Assembly: GCF_954871325.1 (NCBI RefSeq)
Contig: NC_088778.1
Span: forward strand, 27,823,120 to 27,887,119
Source of the DNA: Gordionus sp. m RMFG-2023
Taxonomy: Eukaryota; Nematomorpha; Gordioida; Chordodea; Parachordodidae
Reading direction: 5' to 3'
DNA length: 64,000 bases
The notes under the pieces were generated by a model. The model saw only the letters and a program-made list of their open reading frames with translations. It did no database searches and was not told the origin of the DNA. Shown one piece after another: positions 1 through 12,561 of the stretch (position 1 is the first letter of the stretch; each line of letters begins with the position of its first letter). A program made the position numbers and the translations under genes.

Positions 1-306
1 ATGCGCACAAATTGGGAGTTTCAAATGCTTCATTGCAAACGCAAATAATGGATTTTAAATGGCATCATTGGTAAAATTACCGTTTGTAATAACAGTCATT
101 TAAAAAAGCGCAATAAAGTCTGCTTTTTTATTCTTCATTTTGTAATGTTATATAAAATTGGGAAAAATAACCTACTTATAGCTTAAAATGAAATATTTAG
201 AAAAATAAATAAAAAATATATACGATAATATAATTTTCAAAAATCCTTTTTTAGAATTTACAAATTTTGAACCGACGATATTAATAAAAAGGCAACTTAT
301 TTAAAC

Positions 307-578
307 TAGAAACCTGCAGGCTCGGCTCGGGTACATTGGTTGGGCATATTTTAATTTTTTAAATATACCGGGGCCTGATTTTTTTTTAAATATCCGAGTC
401 AGGCCGTATATTTTAAAACTAAATTTTTTAAATGGCCAGCTATAAAAAGTAAAAATATTATACATTTTTTTAAAAAATCCGAACCTGGCTTGAAAATACA
501 AAACCCGGGATGGGCCGAAAAAATTTTTGAAAAAAAATCCGGGCCTGACAGTGCAAATGGTATCTCTACAGGTCTCTG
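307..578. mobile_element. hAT-type MITE with perfect 8-bp target duplication
   Basis: A 272-bp non-coding element is flanked by the 8-bp direct repeat ATTTAAAC (299-306 and 579-586). Its ends are TAGAAACCTGCAG and, read inward from the right, CAGAGACCTGTAG, an imperfect 13-bp terminal inverted repeat. The interior is rich in GGGCC/CGGG words, as in other repeats at 3.8, 25 and 26.5 kb. Eight-base duplications and TA/CA-G starts are typical of the hAT superfamily. No transposase is present, so it would have moved in trans. Confidence 0.8.
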
Positions 579-586
579 ATTTAAAC

Positions 587-2072
587 AAAGGGATGCATTA
601 CGTTTTTTTAAATTAAAAAATTATGGCAAAACGTAAATGCTTATGTGTGCACTCATGAGATATTATCTTCAAGGCTATTTTTTTAAAGTTTATTATTTAC
701 ATTAACATATTTCAGATTTTAATTTTAAAAGTCTATTATTTTACAATAATTGTAACTTCAAAAAAGTCAAAAATTATAATTTTATTAAATTAAACATACA
801 AAAGTAAAAACGTAAAGAAGAAATATATCCATAATAATAACATAGTAATGGGATTTGGAATCAATCTTAAATCTTTAAATTAATAAAAAATCTGATTTGA
901 CTCGAAATTTTCACCATATATTGAGTACTCAGGGTATTTGAACTACTTTTAATTATTTTTCATATAAAATATAAAATACTCAAAGATTAATGATGAAATT
1001 GTCTGGCATTCACAAGATAAGTTCTACATGCTGGTATACAATTACCAAATTAGATTATTTAAATTAAAATATCAGCATAGCAAATGATTTATAACTATTT
1101 TATCCAGAATTATTATTAATTTCATATCTCAAAAAACATATATGCTCTCTTTTTCTTTATTTACAAGTAATGAATTTTTTTTATTAATATAACAGAAACA
1201 AGGTTTTATTTTTTGAAATGTATTTAAACTTAATCATTTGTTACTTTTAAGATATAGTATAAATTTATTGAAGGGATAATTATGTGATGGAGATACCAGT
1301 GTTTCTGATGTGCCACCACCTACTAATAATTACTCAATAATTGTTACCTAGAATGCCTCGTTTTCAGAGGGGATATGCAACTTAGCTGATGTAATAGAAT
1401 TTCAAACCCATATTTTTTGGACAATTAGTTTTCATATAAACCATTAACAAATGTAAGTTGCTGATCAACTGGAAAGACCTGAGTAAATGAAGGAACATAA
1501 AAGATTTAATATATATTGCAAAGGATGTATTAATATTAGCTGCATAAACTATCAGTACATTGGGTTTTGAAGGGTTTTTGTGGGAGGAAATTTTTTTAGA
1601 AACAATACAACTAAATTTACCTTCTACCTCAGAAGTATTTATTTTAACTCTCTACCATTCTGTGAGTCCACACCTACTCTGAAAGTCAAATCATCTAATT
1701 AGTCTATAATTTTACAATACATTATAATGTGATGGGATTTACATAAAATATTTTATATGTAATGCCAAATTTTTAAATAATTTTTTAAAACATTACAAAT
1801 AAATTAAATTTTAGTTTTCTTCACTCATTTATTCTTATTAGAAAATTATTTTAACAAATATTATATAATTATAACTACAATAAGTTGCCAAAAACAAAGT
1901 ATATATGGTTGGATTAGTTTTGTTTTTAAATATTGACCCAATCCATTTTTTTAAAAAAATAGTAAGCCAAGCCCTTATTTAATAAATAATTATGTTAAAA
2001 GTAGATATTTATTTGATTAATTTAATATAGCATAGAAATTTAAGCAATATAATATTGTATATTAAAGTTTAC
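587..2072. other. AT-rich stretch, no gene recognised
   Basis: No convincing exon, RNA gene or bounded repeat was found. Further 3' exons of the minus-strand GPATCH4-like gene should lie here or beyond the window's left end, but lysine-rich tails of this family are too low in complexity to place by eye in such AT-rich DNA. Confidence 0.4.
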
Positions 2073-2532
2073 CTATCATTCTCTTTCGCATCATGCTTGA
2101 GTTTTTGTTTCTTGAGTTTAGGTTTTAAATTTAAATGATCATCTGATTTATTATTATCCTTTTTAAAATATATCAATAATAAATAATAATTGCCATTACA
2201 ATGAAAAATGATTAATAGAAAAAAATTAAATATTACTTTACATGGATTAACATTATCTGCAGCTTTATTGTAGAGTGTTTCCCACCAACGATTGGAAAAC
2301 TCTAATGAACGATCAAAACCAATCTATATTTTAAGGGAAATAAAGAAATGGTTATAAATAAATAACTCCATCATTATCTTTTTTTATAGAAATTTTTAAG
2401 GGCTCCTTAATTCCATCTTTATTTTTACCTAATCCATCACCTGTAAATATTTAAATTTAAGCTAGTTATTGATTATAAACCTGTATTCCATCCATATTTT
2501 TCTAAAAGCTTCTTCGCGAATTGGGTTTTCAT
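2073..2532 (-). CDS. GPATCH4: GPATCH4-like G-patch protein, 5' part (four exons)
   Basis: Exons on the minus strand: 2532-2481, 2440-2367, 2323-2242 and, less surely, 2142-2073. Starting at ATG 2532 they read MKTQFAKKLLEKYGW, then GDGLGKNKDGIKEPLKI, then IGFDRSLEFSNRWWETLYNK. This is the G-patch motif (GW...GxGLGKxxxGI) followed by the WW..L.NK block that sets GPATCH4 apart from other G-patch proteins. Family members are nucleolar and activate a DEAH helicase in snRNA or rRNA metabolism. Phases agree (1, 0, 1), with GT donors and TAG/CAG acceptors. The fourth exon is lysine-rich, like the family's C-terminal tail, but its acceptor was chosen mainly to keep phase. The 3' end was not found. The gene is divergent to MRPL22. 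Confidence 0.75.
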
Positions 2533-2809
2533 TTAAAAAATATTGTGCATTTTTTTATTCTAACAGCAGATGTTAGAAAATAATCTAAATGTTGACAATA
2601 AGCTCTATTTATATAAGTAAAACATTAGCAATCAAAATTCTAGCAATTTGATGCAGGATTGGTAATATTAATTCCTATCAGAAATTTGTTAATTATGATA
2701 ATGAAATTAAAATCATAAATAAAAGATACAAATCTAGCAACTGTCTATGTTGTGTCATTTACTTCAAATTCTACAAATTAAATAATTTATTTGAGACATG
2801 TGGGAAATT
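2533..2809. promoter_or_regulatory. Probable bidirectional promoter between GPATCH4-like gene and MRPL22
   Basis: Only 277 bp separate the two divergent start codons, so both transcription starts must lie here unless there are non-coding upstream exons. I see no convincing TATA box or initiator that can be separated from the general A/T background. The assignment rests on gene layout. Confidence 0.5.
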
Positions 2810-5800
2810 ATGAAAATTTTACAATGGTATCTATCGATACGATATATATAAAATATATTTATTTATTCTATAGCAGATTAAGTTTTACACCTTTACATCG
2901 TTTATCCTTTCATAATTTTCCTGTATACTGTAAAAAAGTAACTTATTTTGATAAAAAAATGTATACATGAATTTAGAGTCTGTTAGAAAAATTTGATAAA
3001 CCATCTGAGAATTGGCTCAATTATAATAAGGTAATTTACCCACCGCAAAAAGAAGGAGAGCTGCCAAGACCGGCAGTATAAAAAATATATTTTCTTATAT
3101 ATATATTTATATAAATAATTAGGAAATATTTCATGAAAGGCGAAATATAAAATATAGCAAAGATAAATTATGGTACCAGGCAATAATTGTAAAGATTATT
3201 ATTTATTGTTATGACTAATTTATAACATATTTTTTAATACAATAATTTAACTAGGTAGTAATATCCTAATTAACTAAACAAATCTTTATTCATTCATAAT
3301 CATTTCGGAAATTTTATAAAATGTGTTTCATCACACCTGATGCAGTTGGAGTGTGCATCATGTATTTTCACAAAAATGCATCATTTATTTAATATTTGTG
3401 TTGTAATATACAAATTTTAATAAGTTATAACCCGAATTGTTAAATAATTTTATTATCATCCCAAACCATATGGCTAACTCATATTTCAGAGCACAATTGT
3501 AAAACATGTTGAAGTAGCAATGATTGATTCTTTGATCCTACCTATAAGAACTAAGAAACTGAACCCTTTTTGAAAATTTAGATGAAATCATTTTTATTTC
3601 ATTTTAATTTGTAACACGATTTTTGCAAAATTTAATTTATAAACAATATAATAATTATATTACCCCTTTATTGCATCACATACCAATAAATGACATAATT
3701 AAAAAAAATAATTTATTTTCATCTTTACATTTCTAACAAAATTAAAACATTTTTAGAATGTATATTAGAGATCTGCAAAGTTAGGCATGGCTCGAGTCCG
3801 GCCTAGGCTTGGGCCTAATTCTATTTAAAATAATCGGGTTTGGGCCAGACAGGGCCTAATATTTTAAAAAAAATTTGGGCCAGGTCGGATAGGACCTTGG
3901 AAATTTTATTAAATATATATAAATTTATCAATTTTATATTGAATTTTTTATGTAAAATAAAAATTTTTGATTTAATTTATTGAAACTAAATGCTATATAA
4001 CATGTCTTTTATTTTAAGTAATTATAAATAATTTATATATTTAAATAAATTTGGGCCTTTTGGGCCGGGCCGTCCAAACTTTTTATAAAAATTTTGGGTT
4101 TGGGCTGGGTCTGCAAAACTTTTTTAAAAAATTTCGGACTGGGCCGGGCTTGAAAAATTAGTACGTACTCATTTTTTTAAATTTCAAATAAAAAAAATTA
4201 TATAATTTTATTATTTGATAAAAGCCATATTATATTATAAATTTTTATTTTATAAAATTGTTTTTTGATGCAAAACTTAATGCTACCCAATATGCATTTG
4301 ACGAGTTTGCCAATATTTGACTAGTTAAATTTGAATAAATGTTTTTTAAGACAATATTAACTTTATTTTATATATAATAGTAAAAAATTAATTTGGGCAG
4401 TGCTGATCTACATATTTTTCACCAATCCGATATTGGTTTGAACCCAATCCGATACAGATATTTATACTGATTTTTCATTTTCACCACCCCCCTTTAAACC
4501 AAATGTAATTAAGAAATCAATATTTTTTATGCAAAAAATCGAATTAATGAATCCTTCATTTTTCCTCCTCGTGAAATTTGAATTCCGCAGATAACGCATT
4601 TTACAAAATTATCTTTGTCTTGTAAAATATTTCCATAATTCAGATACCATATTAAAAAAAATTCTGTGTTATTCTTTAAGAAAATTTAAAATAAATAAAA
4701 CTTTGGATGTACTTTTTTATTTTTATATAAAAACTTTTAAAATACTATAATTTAAAAGAATAATAGGGGGTGTGCATTTGCATTGTTTAAAAAAATTATT
4801 TAGAAAATATTATAATAATATAATATAAATATACATAACAAAAAAAGATTGGATTGGTTTTTTACAGGTATCGGCCCGATCTGATATTTTTGGAAAACAC
4901 TAAATATTGGTGCAGATCTGATCCGATATTTAATATCGACACAGCCCTAAAATTAATATATGTAATATTAATTTATATTTATCTAAATTCTATAATTAAT
5001 GTTTCGCTATCTATTGCAGAATCTTTTTCTAATTAATATTATCATATTCTTTAATATTTTAAGGAATTGTTAGTAAGAGATTAGACACTTCTCTTAATGT
5101 TCAAGGTGGACAAAGTCCATTCCAACAATACTTTTTTGATCAATTGGCCAAATTTGACAAACTTGCTAGCCCAGATATTTTGTACAAATCACTTTAGTAA
5201 TAAATTTACATCATACATTTTTACTATTATTTAGGCCAATGAGTGATTATATCATTTTTCATTTCCTTCTATGAGATAAAAGATGTCGACTCCTTTGGCA
5301 TATTTTCCTATATATATCTCGTTTAAACTGATTTAATATCTATATTGCATTTGCAAAGTACTTCTGCTATGGGAATTTAAATTTTAGCACTTCATAATCC
5401 TGTCTGTACAATAATTATTTTCTGGTTACAATTTTAAAAGAATTGATAGAATAGTCAGAATTACTTCATCATGTTCCAACATGCTGGCCTAAGTTAATCC
5501 CAGCAAATGAATGGATATTTAAATATTACCAATTACTTAAAAAGTATTTTTTTTTATCAGCAACAATAACCTCACTAAAGATATTTTCGAGGATTATTTG
5601 CAGAGGCATATTTTGACTTTGTTCTTAGCGTTGGCATTTTGATATAAAACTTAAATTTACAACTACAATCTAAGGATATTTTAGCTATATATATGCTCTT
5701 ATCAAAAAATTTAAGTATCCTCAACATTTTACAACATAAAAATGATGAAGAAAAGGCTTTGAATTTCAAAAATGAATCAAAGATGTTTGTAAAAAACATT

Positions 5801-8800
5801 ATAGACTAAGAAAAACGGTATAATAAATAAATACATATATATGACATTAGAAAATTGTCCAGCATTTGATGAATTTCGCAAAATTATTATTAATTATAAA
5901 ATACCAAATATAGATTCAGATAATCTCTTTAAGAAATATTTACATTTTTATTTCAATAATAAAGGCAAATTATCTATAAACAATCACTTGAATGCACAGG
6001 AGTTCCTTTTAAATTATAACTCCAATTAATAGAGAAAATATGTAATTATTCTCATACTTGGCGAAAAAAATTTAACAGATATCTACATTGGAAGCTGAAC
6101 TTTGGGAAATATATCATCTATGAAATATAATAATTAATATTATACTTTGTTTATAATGGGAAAATGATACATCATAATCATTGCTAATAGTAAATCAATG
6201 AAAAATATTAAATTTGAAATTGTCTTATTAATCATGATGCATTAAATATAACATATTATTAAATAAGATGAGCATGTTTTATCAAATTGATGAATCCGGC
6301 TAAAATTGAGGAATGTATGGGGAGGGGGGCTTATAAAAAAAGGAAAAACACATATTTGAGTGAAAAATACCCTGTGTACAATATATGAAAGGCATGCATT
6401 GATACCATTTGTATGATCTAGAGTGGATATCATATATTTCATCCAATAATTTTATCCCTCAATTCTTCCTCGCTGTTTGCCATCAAAGCAAGGTCATCCG
6501 CATATAATAGACCATTGAAGTCCTTCACACATATCTTCAGCTATCACATCCATTACTAAGATAAATAATAATGGATTCCGTATCCCAGGTGAAGTCCTAC
6601 CTTCGCTTCAAAGCTTTCACTATCATCATCATCCATCCATACCAAAGTATGTTACCAAATACATTGCCATCACTGCAATTAGTCATTCTTCCACACTTGA
6701 TTTTCTCGAGGCCCATCTAGTAACTTCACTCGGCAACTTGTAAAACACCTTATCTAATTCATTAAACGCATAATATAGTTTCTTTTCATTTGCAAATTAT
6801 TTATCCTGTATTTGTCTCACCACAAAAATTGCCGTTGTGCCTTCCCCAGTGTAAAACCAAACTACATTTCGTAGATTTCCTTCACCTCTCTAGCACTCAC
6901 AAATACCTTCATTCCAAGAGTTTAAAAGCAGTTTAATAGCTTTATATGACCCATAATTAAGTAAATTTATTTATATTAAAGCAATATATTCAGTATCATT
7001 AGATCAGATTAAAAACCTGTACATATTTTTATAAAAGTGGTAATTTTCAAGTTGATTTACTCCTTATCTTCTTAAAACCTCGTTTTAAGTAAAAACTTAA
7101 TATAATATCAATTACTTTAACTTGTTACAGAAAGGATTTTCAAATCTATAATGTATCAGAAAGCTCATACTCAATAATTCTCAAGATGAAAAATTGAGAT
7201 ATTCACAAACAAAAAAGATGAAAATATATCAAAAAGTTGGGAACAAATAATTGGTTAAGACTGTAAAATGTAGTATTATGGATTACGCTTTTCAATAAGC
7301 AATAGTGCAGGGTATGATTTAATCCAAGCTTATGATATCTAACAAACATAAGCTGGCAAATGAACAAACTGGAACCAATTCTTCTATATCATCATACATA
7401 ACCAAATATAATAAGAATGAAACCTTGTGTGTTATTGCTGAAGTACCATTCATATATCATTCCATAAAACATTCCTACAGCTATATGGCTGATTGTTTGG
7501 GCAAGCTAATTACACACTTTTTTTCAGATCTAAAATTTCATCTATATCTTCATGTAAGTGAACAAAATGCTTTAAAATAATAAAAATTATTTGAGCACCA
7601 GAAGCAAGGTCAATCTAAAAACCACCCGTATTTAATACCAACAGATGCATCGAATAAAAGTAATACAAAAACATGTCCTTATCACTTAGATACTTCATCA
7701 AAAATAACTGAATAAAAATATTTTTCCTATCAAACTTCTAAAGATAATCTCCTAGAAAATTTAAGAACAGCTGGATTTGATATTGCCAATGTTATGGTTT
7801 ATGTACCGATAATGCGTAAAAAAAAGCATTTGGACCTAAATCAAAGTCATATTTAATATTATACCGATAGGCTGCATATGCCACATTAGAAGCCTAAATT
7901 GAAGCGAGGTCAGGTGAATTTTAAATTTTTTTTAGGCAAAATGAGCAAAATAGACTTCAATTTCATAACAGTTTTATTTCATAATATTGCATATTATATA
8001 TGTTTAATTAAAATAAATAAAGAACCAAACCAGCCATTTAAATATTTTTAAACATTCGGCTTAAAATTTTTTTATAGACATATGGTTTGGCGAATAAATT
8101 TTTTGAATTATAAGTGGGCAGGCGGGCTAAAGAGTGGTCGGGCCTTTTGGTTAAAATCCGCCCTTTGCAGACCTTTATACCACATACTTCATAATGCATG
8201 TAAAAAGGCCATAATTTATATCAAATAAAACTTCGAGAGTATAGTAATTAAATGCTATAATCAATTTAGCAATAAGCAAGGTTTTGAGGCGAGGCTCCCT
8301 ATAAATTATTATGAAAGACAAACTCACTTTTTTGAGTGAAAAATATCTGGCAACTTCGAACAGATACAATTTTCTAGGAAGAAATAATTAAATTAAATAT
8401 ACTAACGTATTTGTGTACACCTAAATATATTAGAATAGTGTCTTGATTCTTTACATCACAATACATCAATATAACTTTTATTGTGTTTTATTTTATAGAT
8501 AAGAGGTATGTCAATTGACGAGGCTATTAAGCAATTAACATTTTTACCTTATTATGGGGCCAAAGTAATTAGAGAAGTAAAAATAATAAATTTAAATCGT
8601 GCAAATATGTTCTTTATTCTGTATATTCATATGCAATTTAATATATCATTTCAATTAAATAGGTTTTGCTCGAAGCTCAAAATTTAGCCGTTAAACAACA
8701 AAACGTGGAATTTAAATCGAATTTATGGGTTGGTAAGTAATTTTAATTTTTCAAAACAAAAATTTATATAACTAACGTAGGCGGTTTAGAGGATCTGAGG

Positions 8801-9267
8801 TTTTTTTTAAGAAGAAAATTATTAAAATCATTTATTATTCCCATTTTTAAAAAAATTTGGGGCAAACCTGATTTGACCGAAATCTTGTTCCAACATGTAT
8901 AGAGTATATGGCAAAATTGCCTGAAATACAGAGGGGTAGGAATTATCCCTTCCTGATGAAATAAACCCTGGTCATGAAATATTGCCCTGAATTTTCTAAA
9001 GCGCCAACGATATATATTTGTTTTTCTTAATTTTTTTTTACAAAATAAGCGGAATCTTTTACATCCAAGGGAGTAACTATTAAAGGTATCAGAAGACATG
9101 CGAAGGGTAAAATCTCATTGGTTAAATACGGTTATTGCCATTACTTCGTGAGACTCATAGAAGGCCAGCCTCCTGCAAAATATTATCCCACTCCCAAAAT
9201 TGGATTTGAACAGATTAAGGAATACATTGAAAAGGGCAGAGAAAGGATGATCGAATATGGATTATAA
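2810..9267 (+). CDS. MRPL22: Mitochondrial large-subunit ribosomal protein uL22m
   Basis: Exons: 2810-2826, 2874-2937, 2977-3075, 7164-7235 (tentative), 8499-8576, 8663-8732 and 9050-9267. They total 618 nt, about 205 aa, matching the usual family length. The start gives a basic, hydroxylated N-terminus (MKILQCRLSFTPLHRLSF) that suits a mitochondrial import signal. Conserved blocks follow in order: ENWLNYNKVIYPPQ, IRGMSIDEAIKQL, VLLEAQNLAV, NVEFKSNLWVAES and YCHYFVRLIEG. The stop is at 9265-9267. L22 lines the peptide exit tunnel of the ribosome. Phases agree at all junctions (2, 0, 0, 0, 0, 1). Introns 1 and 2 are only 47 and 39 bp, whereas intron 3 is about 4.1 kb and full of transposon debris. 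Exon 4 rests on a weak match (RYSQTKKM to a conserved KYS..KM motif) plus perfect phase. Exons 1-2 are inferred from phase and composition. Confidence 0.85.
3770..4170. repeat. GGGCC-rich dispersed repeat (hAT-MITE-like), ends uncertain
   Basis: It begins near TAGAGATCTGCAAAG (about 3768) and holds repeated GGCCTAGGC, GGGCCTAAT and GGGCCGGGC words separated by A/T runs. The start resembles that of the MITEs at 18956 and 7887. A matching right end and target duplication were not found. It lies in MRPL22 intron 3. Confidence 0.45.
4393..4949. mobile_element. hAT-type MITE, 557 bp, perfect 8-bp target duplication
   Basis: It is flanked by AAATTAAT at 4385-4392 and 4950-4957. Terminal inverted repeats are TTGGGCAGTGCTGATC on the left and TAGGGCTGTGTCGATA read inward from the right. 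Internal sub-repeats contain CCGATA/TATCGG words. There is no transposase. It lies in MRPL22 intron 3. Confidence 0.75.
5060..6029 (+). pseudogene. Unidentified coding-like segments in MRPL22 intron 3
   Basis: Several plus-strand stretches have protein-like composition but sit in different frames. One at about 5064-5198 contains SPFQQYFFDQLAKFDKLASP. One at about 5650-5808 contains SKDILAIYMLLSKNLSIL. One at 5841-6029 contains NCPAFDEFRKIIINYKIPN. The 3' edge of the first (CTTTA followed by GTAATA) could be a splice donor. Together they look like a decayed retrocopy, a foreign gene or exons of an unrecognised nested gene. I do not recognise the family. The host reading frame here is intronic. 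Confidence 0.35.
6440..6950 (-). mobile_element. Degenerate LINE reverse-transcriptase fragment
   Basis: Minus-strand translation around 6470-6700 gives SESFEAKVGLH, then LVMDVIAEDMCEGL and LLYADDLALMANSEEEL, recognisable RT blocks including the YADD catalytic motif. The sequence KVGLH...LVMD...ADD is characteristic of RTE-like and related endonuclease-LINE reverse transcriptases. Frame shifts between blocks and several stops show it is long dead. It lies antisense in MRPL22 intron 3. Confidence 0.7.
7332..7830 (+). pseudogene. hAT-like transposase remnant
   Basis: The 82-codon frame at 7332-7580 contains VIAEVPFIYHSIKHSYSYM and then ADCLGKLI, similar to a hAT-related transposase region (A(E/Y)xxAYHxxKHxxSY...DC). 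About 50 bp downstream, frames including PYLIPTDASN-like residues and a decayed GLCTDNA match the following block, which normally reads GYCADNA. At least two frame changes and stops separate the pieces. Its 3' part is followed by MITE 7887-8177. It lies in MRPL22 intron 4, sense orientation. Confidence 0.55.
7887..8177. mobile_element. hAT MITE, family A copy 1
   Basis: A 291-bp element with flanks TGCCACAT (7879-7886) and TACCACAT (8178-8185), 7 of 8 identical. The right end read inward is TAAAGGTCTGCAAAGGGCGG. It shares an interior core (TTTCATAATATTGCATATT, then AAATAAAGAACCAAA-like) with the elements at 18956 and 43610. It is non-coding, in MRPL22 intron 4. Confidence 0.65.
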
Positions 9268-10663
9268 AATTAGGGAAATTATTACGATAAATATAAATGA
9301 TGCGATGATTATTTGATCAGAATAAAATTGTATATATTTGTTTAATCATGTTATTATATCATTGCTTCTGGGTTTGTTGTGATTACGATAGCCATAAAGG
9401 AAAGTAAGGACCAATTGGAAGTGACAAGTGATTTATTTTTCCAATTTTCTGACCAATCAGAATAGCGATTTTTTTTTTAAAAAAAGGACAATTATTTTCA
9501 TCGTATAATTAAAATAACTTGAACATTTTATAAAGAGTTGAGAAGAGGCTGTTTCAAAATTTAAATTAATTTTTACTAATTTAATTTCAAAAATGTAAAT
9601 ATTATAGCGAGGGCTCACACAAAGAGTGAAACCAATAAATTATTATTTGCGTTTAATTTTATTATGGCTTTTGTTTTCGCATTTGTTGCTTAATAAGAAA
9701 AATATATATTAGGCCAAGAGCGTTCAAGTACTAATGTTACAAGATAGCTAGCAAAAACCAAGCGTTCAGATGTCAATTCTATTCTATATTTCGAACATTT
9801 GCACTTTATAAAATTTATCGTCTTCTTTAATTTCGAATAAATTCCGATATTTTGAGGTAAGACGAATACATAATAAATTTTATTAAATGTTTAATATGGA
9901 AGGAATATATTGGTCATGAAAATAAATGTATAAAAGAATATAAATTATTTCTTTTTAAAATTTTGTTGAACACATTTGTTAGCTCAACGCTACACGTATT
10001 ATTTTTTAATTCCGTCATTTTGATGCTGCGTTGAATCGCAAATAATGAATTTCAAATGACGCGATTACTTTAATATCGCCTCAATTAAAACAAGGCTACA
10101 TACATACTTGTTTCTATCTCTTCTACCTTATATCGTATGCACCATTAGATGGCCTTTTAAGAATCGAATAATTAATTATAATTTTGATAATGAGCTTTTT
10201 GATAAACGCTAATAAGGCGATCTACGTCATTAAAAATTTTAATATTATTTTTCTCTTATGGGGGCTCAGTTAGATAAATATGCCACGGTCTATAGATTTG
10301 CGAAATAAATGTAAAACCGAGATAGAGCCCTCCTTTAAAATTTTTAGTAATCAGAACCTATTTTAAAATTTCCAAGACAAGATCCATTTTTGATCTCATG
10401 ATCAATTTTTACCCAATAGTATTTATTTATTTTCTTCCCATTTACACAAATATATTGCCATAATATTCTTTTTACTTTTGATACTATAAAACCAACCGTT
10501 TTTCATAAAGTTTATTTTTAAATGCATACTAAAGAATTTGTAACTTTTTTAACTAAATTTTCTATCATACTATAATATTTGAAGCAGATAGTCTGTCAAG
10601 AATGTTGGAGAATCACAAATTTCTCCCTTATAATATTACACAAAAATATGCTAAGCAAAGCAT
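9268..10663. other. Intergenic AT-rich stretch, nothing firm
   Basis: Downstream of the MRPL22 stop I see no further exon. Around 10010-10070 a short stretch (CTGCGTTGAATCGCAAATAATG) resembles the MITE at 50890 and the first 70 bases of the window, so it is probably a fragment of that family. Confidence 0.4.
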
Positions 10664-11869
10664 CATAGGCGTAGCCAAGGGGGGGGCAAGGGGAAATTCC
10701 CCCCCCCTTCAGAAATTTATCACTTTTTGTAAATATCATTTTTAGCTAATAAAAAATATCCCCCCTTAGTCCTCCCCCCACTCCCTGACCCTCAAATATG
10801 TATGCTTAAAATATAAAAATGTAAAAGTTGATATTTTTTTATAAAACCATTCATCATAATTTATAAATTTTTGGGAAAATAAATTTATAAATATATAAAA
10901 TGAACCAAAAATGTTTTTTAATAAATGGAATATAAGCCAAAGATAAGTCTTAAGACAGAAGTAAAATGTATTATAATTATTAATAATAGATCCATAAAAT
11001 TAATAAATAATATAATATATCAAATATAATTTTTTATAAAGTGAGTAATTTTAATTTATTTATCTTAATAAAAGTTAAATATAATTTTAAAAGTATTGAT
11101 AAAATTAAATCATAAATTAAAAAAATATTAAAGCACAATACAAACAGTGGAATATTAAATGTCGTAGATTTACAGTATATCTAATTATCAAATGACAATC
11201 AAGTAATTTTTACTTACATAGCGAATAATCTATTTTACAGATAACTATAAAATATTGATAAGGACATCAGAAAATATCTTTTAAAGACATTGTGGGATGA
11301 ATAATATCAAAATTAAATTTAAATATCATTTTTCTTAAAATAAATAGATGGCGTTAAATAATTGGATGCAAATTGTTGCATATTTAATATCAAGAGCATT
11401 GATTAGTAAAATTTGTTAAATTATTAACTGTAATATATTCTCTAACTGTCAAATATGTCTGTAAAAGTGGAATTTTACCTAGTATTTTATAACTAATTCT
11501 AAATAATAGAGTAAAATCAACTATATGTCTACTTACTTTTTATAAATAAATTACTTATAATTGTTTGGAATAAATTATTACCATGCTTTTATATTAAGGT
11601 ATATACAATACAAGTAATTTATTATATTTTTATTTTATATAAACTAATAAAAATATATTTCTTATAAACTAATAAAAATATATTTCATATTTGTTCCAGG
11701 CTTATATTAAAATTTGTAAAAATATTTATGACTATATAGACTAAAGTAACCTGGCCGAAGGCCGGGGAAAAGCGGACCGAAGGCCCGCCCATAAGGGGGT
11801 CTGGGGGCGAAGTCCCTAGTAATTTTTAATTCCCCCCCCCCCTTTATGAAAATCCTGGCTACGCCCATG
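10664..11869. mobile_element. 1.2-kb non-autonomous DNA transposon (CATAGGCGTAGCC family), copy 1
   Basis: It is flanked by the perfect 8-bp repeat CAAAGCAT (10656-10663 and 11870-11877). Terminal inverted repeats are CATAGGCGTAGCC and, from the right, CATGGGCGTAGCC, followed by G/C runs. The 1.0-kb AT-rich interior is collinear with copy 2 at 25177. A GC-rich block at 11750-11818 near the right end can fold into three consecutive hairpins with GAA loops. No ORF is visible. An 8-bp duplication fits hAT or P superfamilies; I cannot decide which. Confidence 0.85.
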
Positions 11870-12561
11870 CAAAGCATATTTTAACTTTTTCTACTCTATA
11901 TCTATCAAATATGATTTATCCTTTAATAAAAAAGTATTATAAACAGAGTTAACTGCATTTTTTAAAATTCATATCATATCTCTAGTCCTTCTCATCTAGA
12001 AAAAAATAGATTTAGATCATTATTAAAAAATTACAAGTACCTATATAAAGCATAATGTGGAGCCTTTAAATATAAAGGGTTTAGTCATGTTCTCTTATTT
12101 TGTTGAGATTTTTTTAAATGTTTGGCACTACCTTTTATTTTAGTTAAAAATACCCTTGCTAGGTGAAGGGTTTATAGGGCGAAAAAAAAATCAAAAATAA
12201 TATACGCAAAATTTAATTTACCAGATGGGGGATAAAATTTCCTTTTGGAAATGTGTCTATTTTCGTAAATATCAATTTAAGATTATAAAAAATGTATACA
12301 ATATATCACTATATAAAAATTAGTAAGAGTGATAATTAATCATCGATTATAATTCTAATTTCTAGAAAAAAAACCATATTTATAATAAAAAAATGCTAAA
12401 AATAGGAGTCCGCTAATAAATATTTGGGAATTTTCTTATAATTTTATTATCAACATATCAATTACATATGAACTATATCAAAGTCGCTCATCAATAAAAT
12501 ACATCATAAAAACATCAATATCAAAAAATCCTTCTTTTTAAATAACTGTTTGGCTATTTAT

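Noticed and set aside
8255-8375. Candidate MRPL22 exon (EARLPINYYERQTHF)
   Set aside because: Frame is broken and no GT donor follows; the segment at 7164-7235 fits phase and length better.
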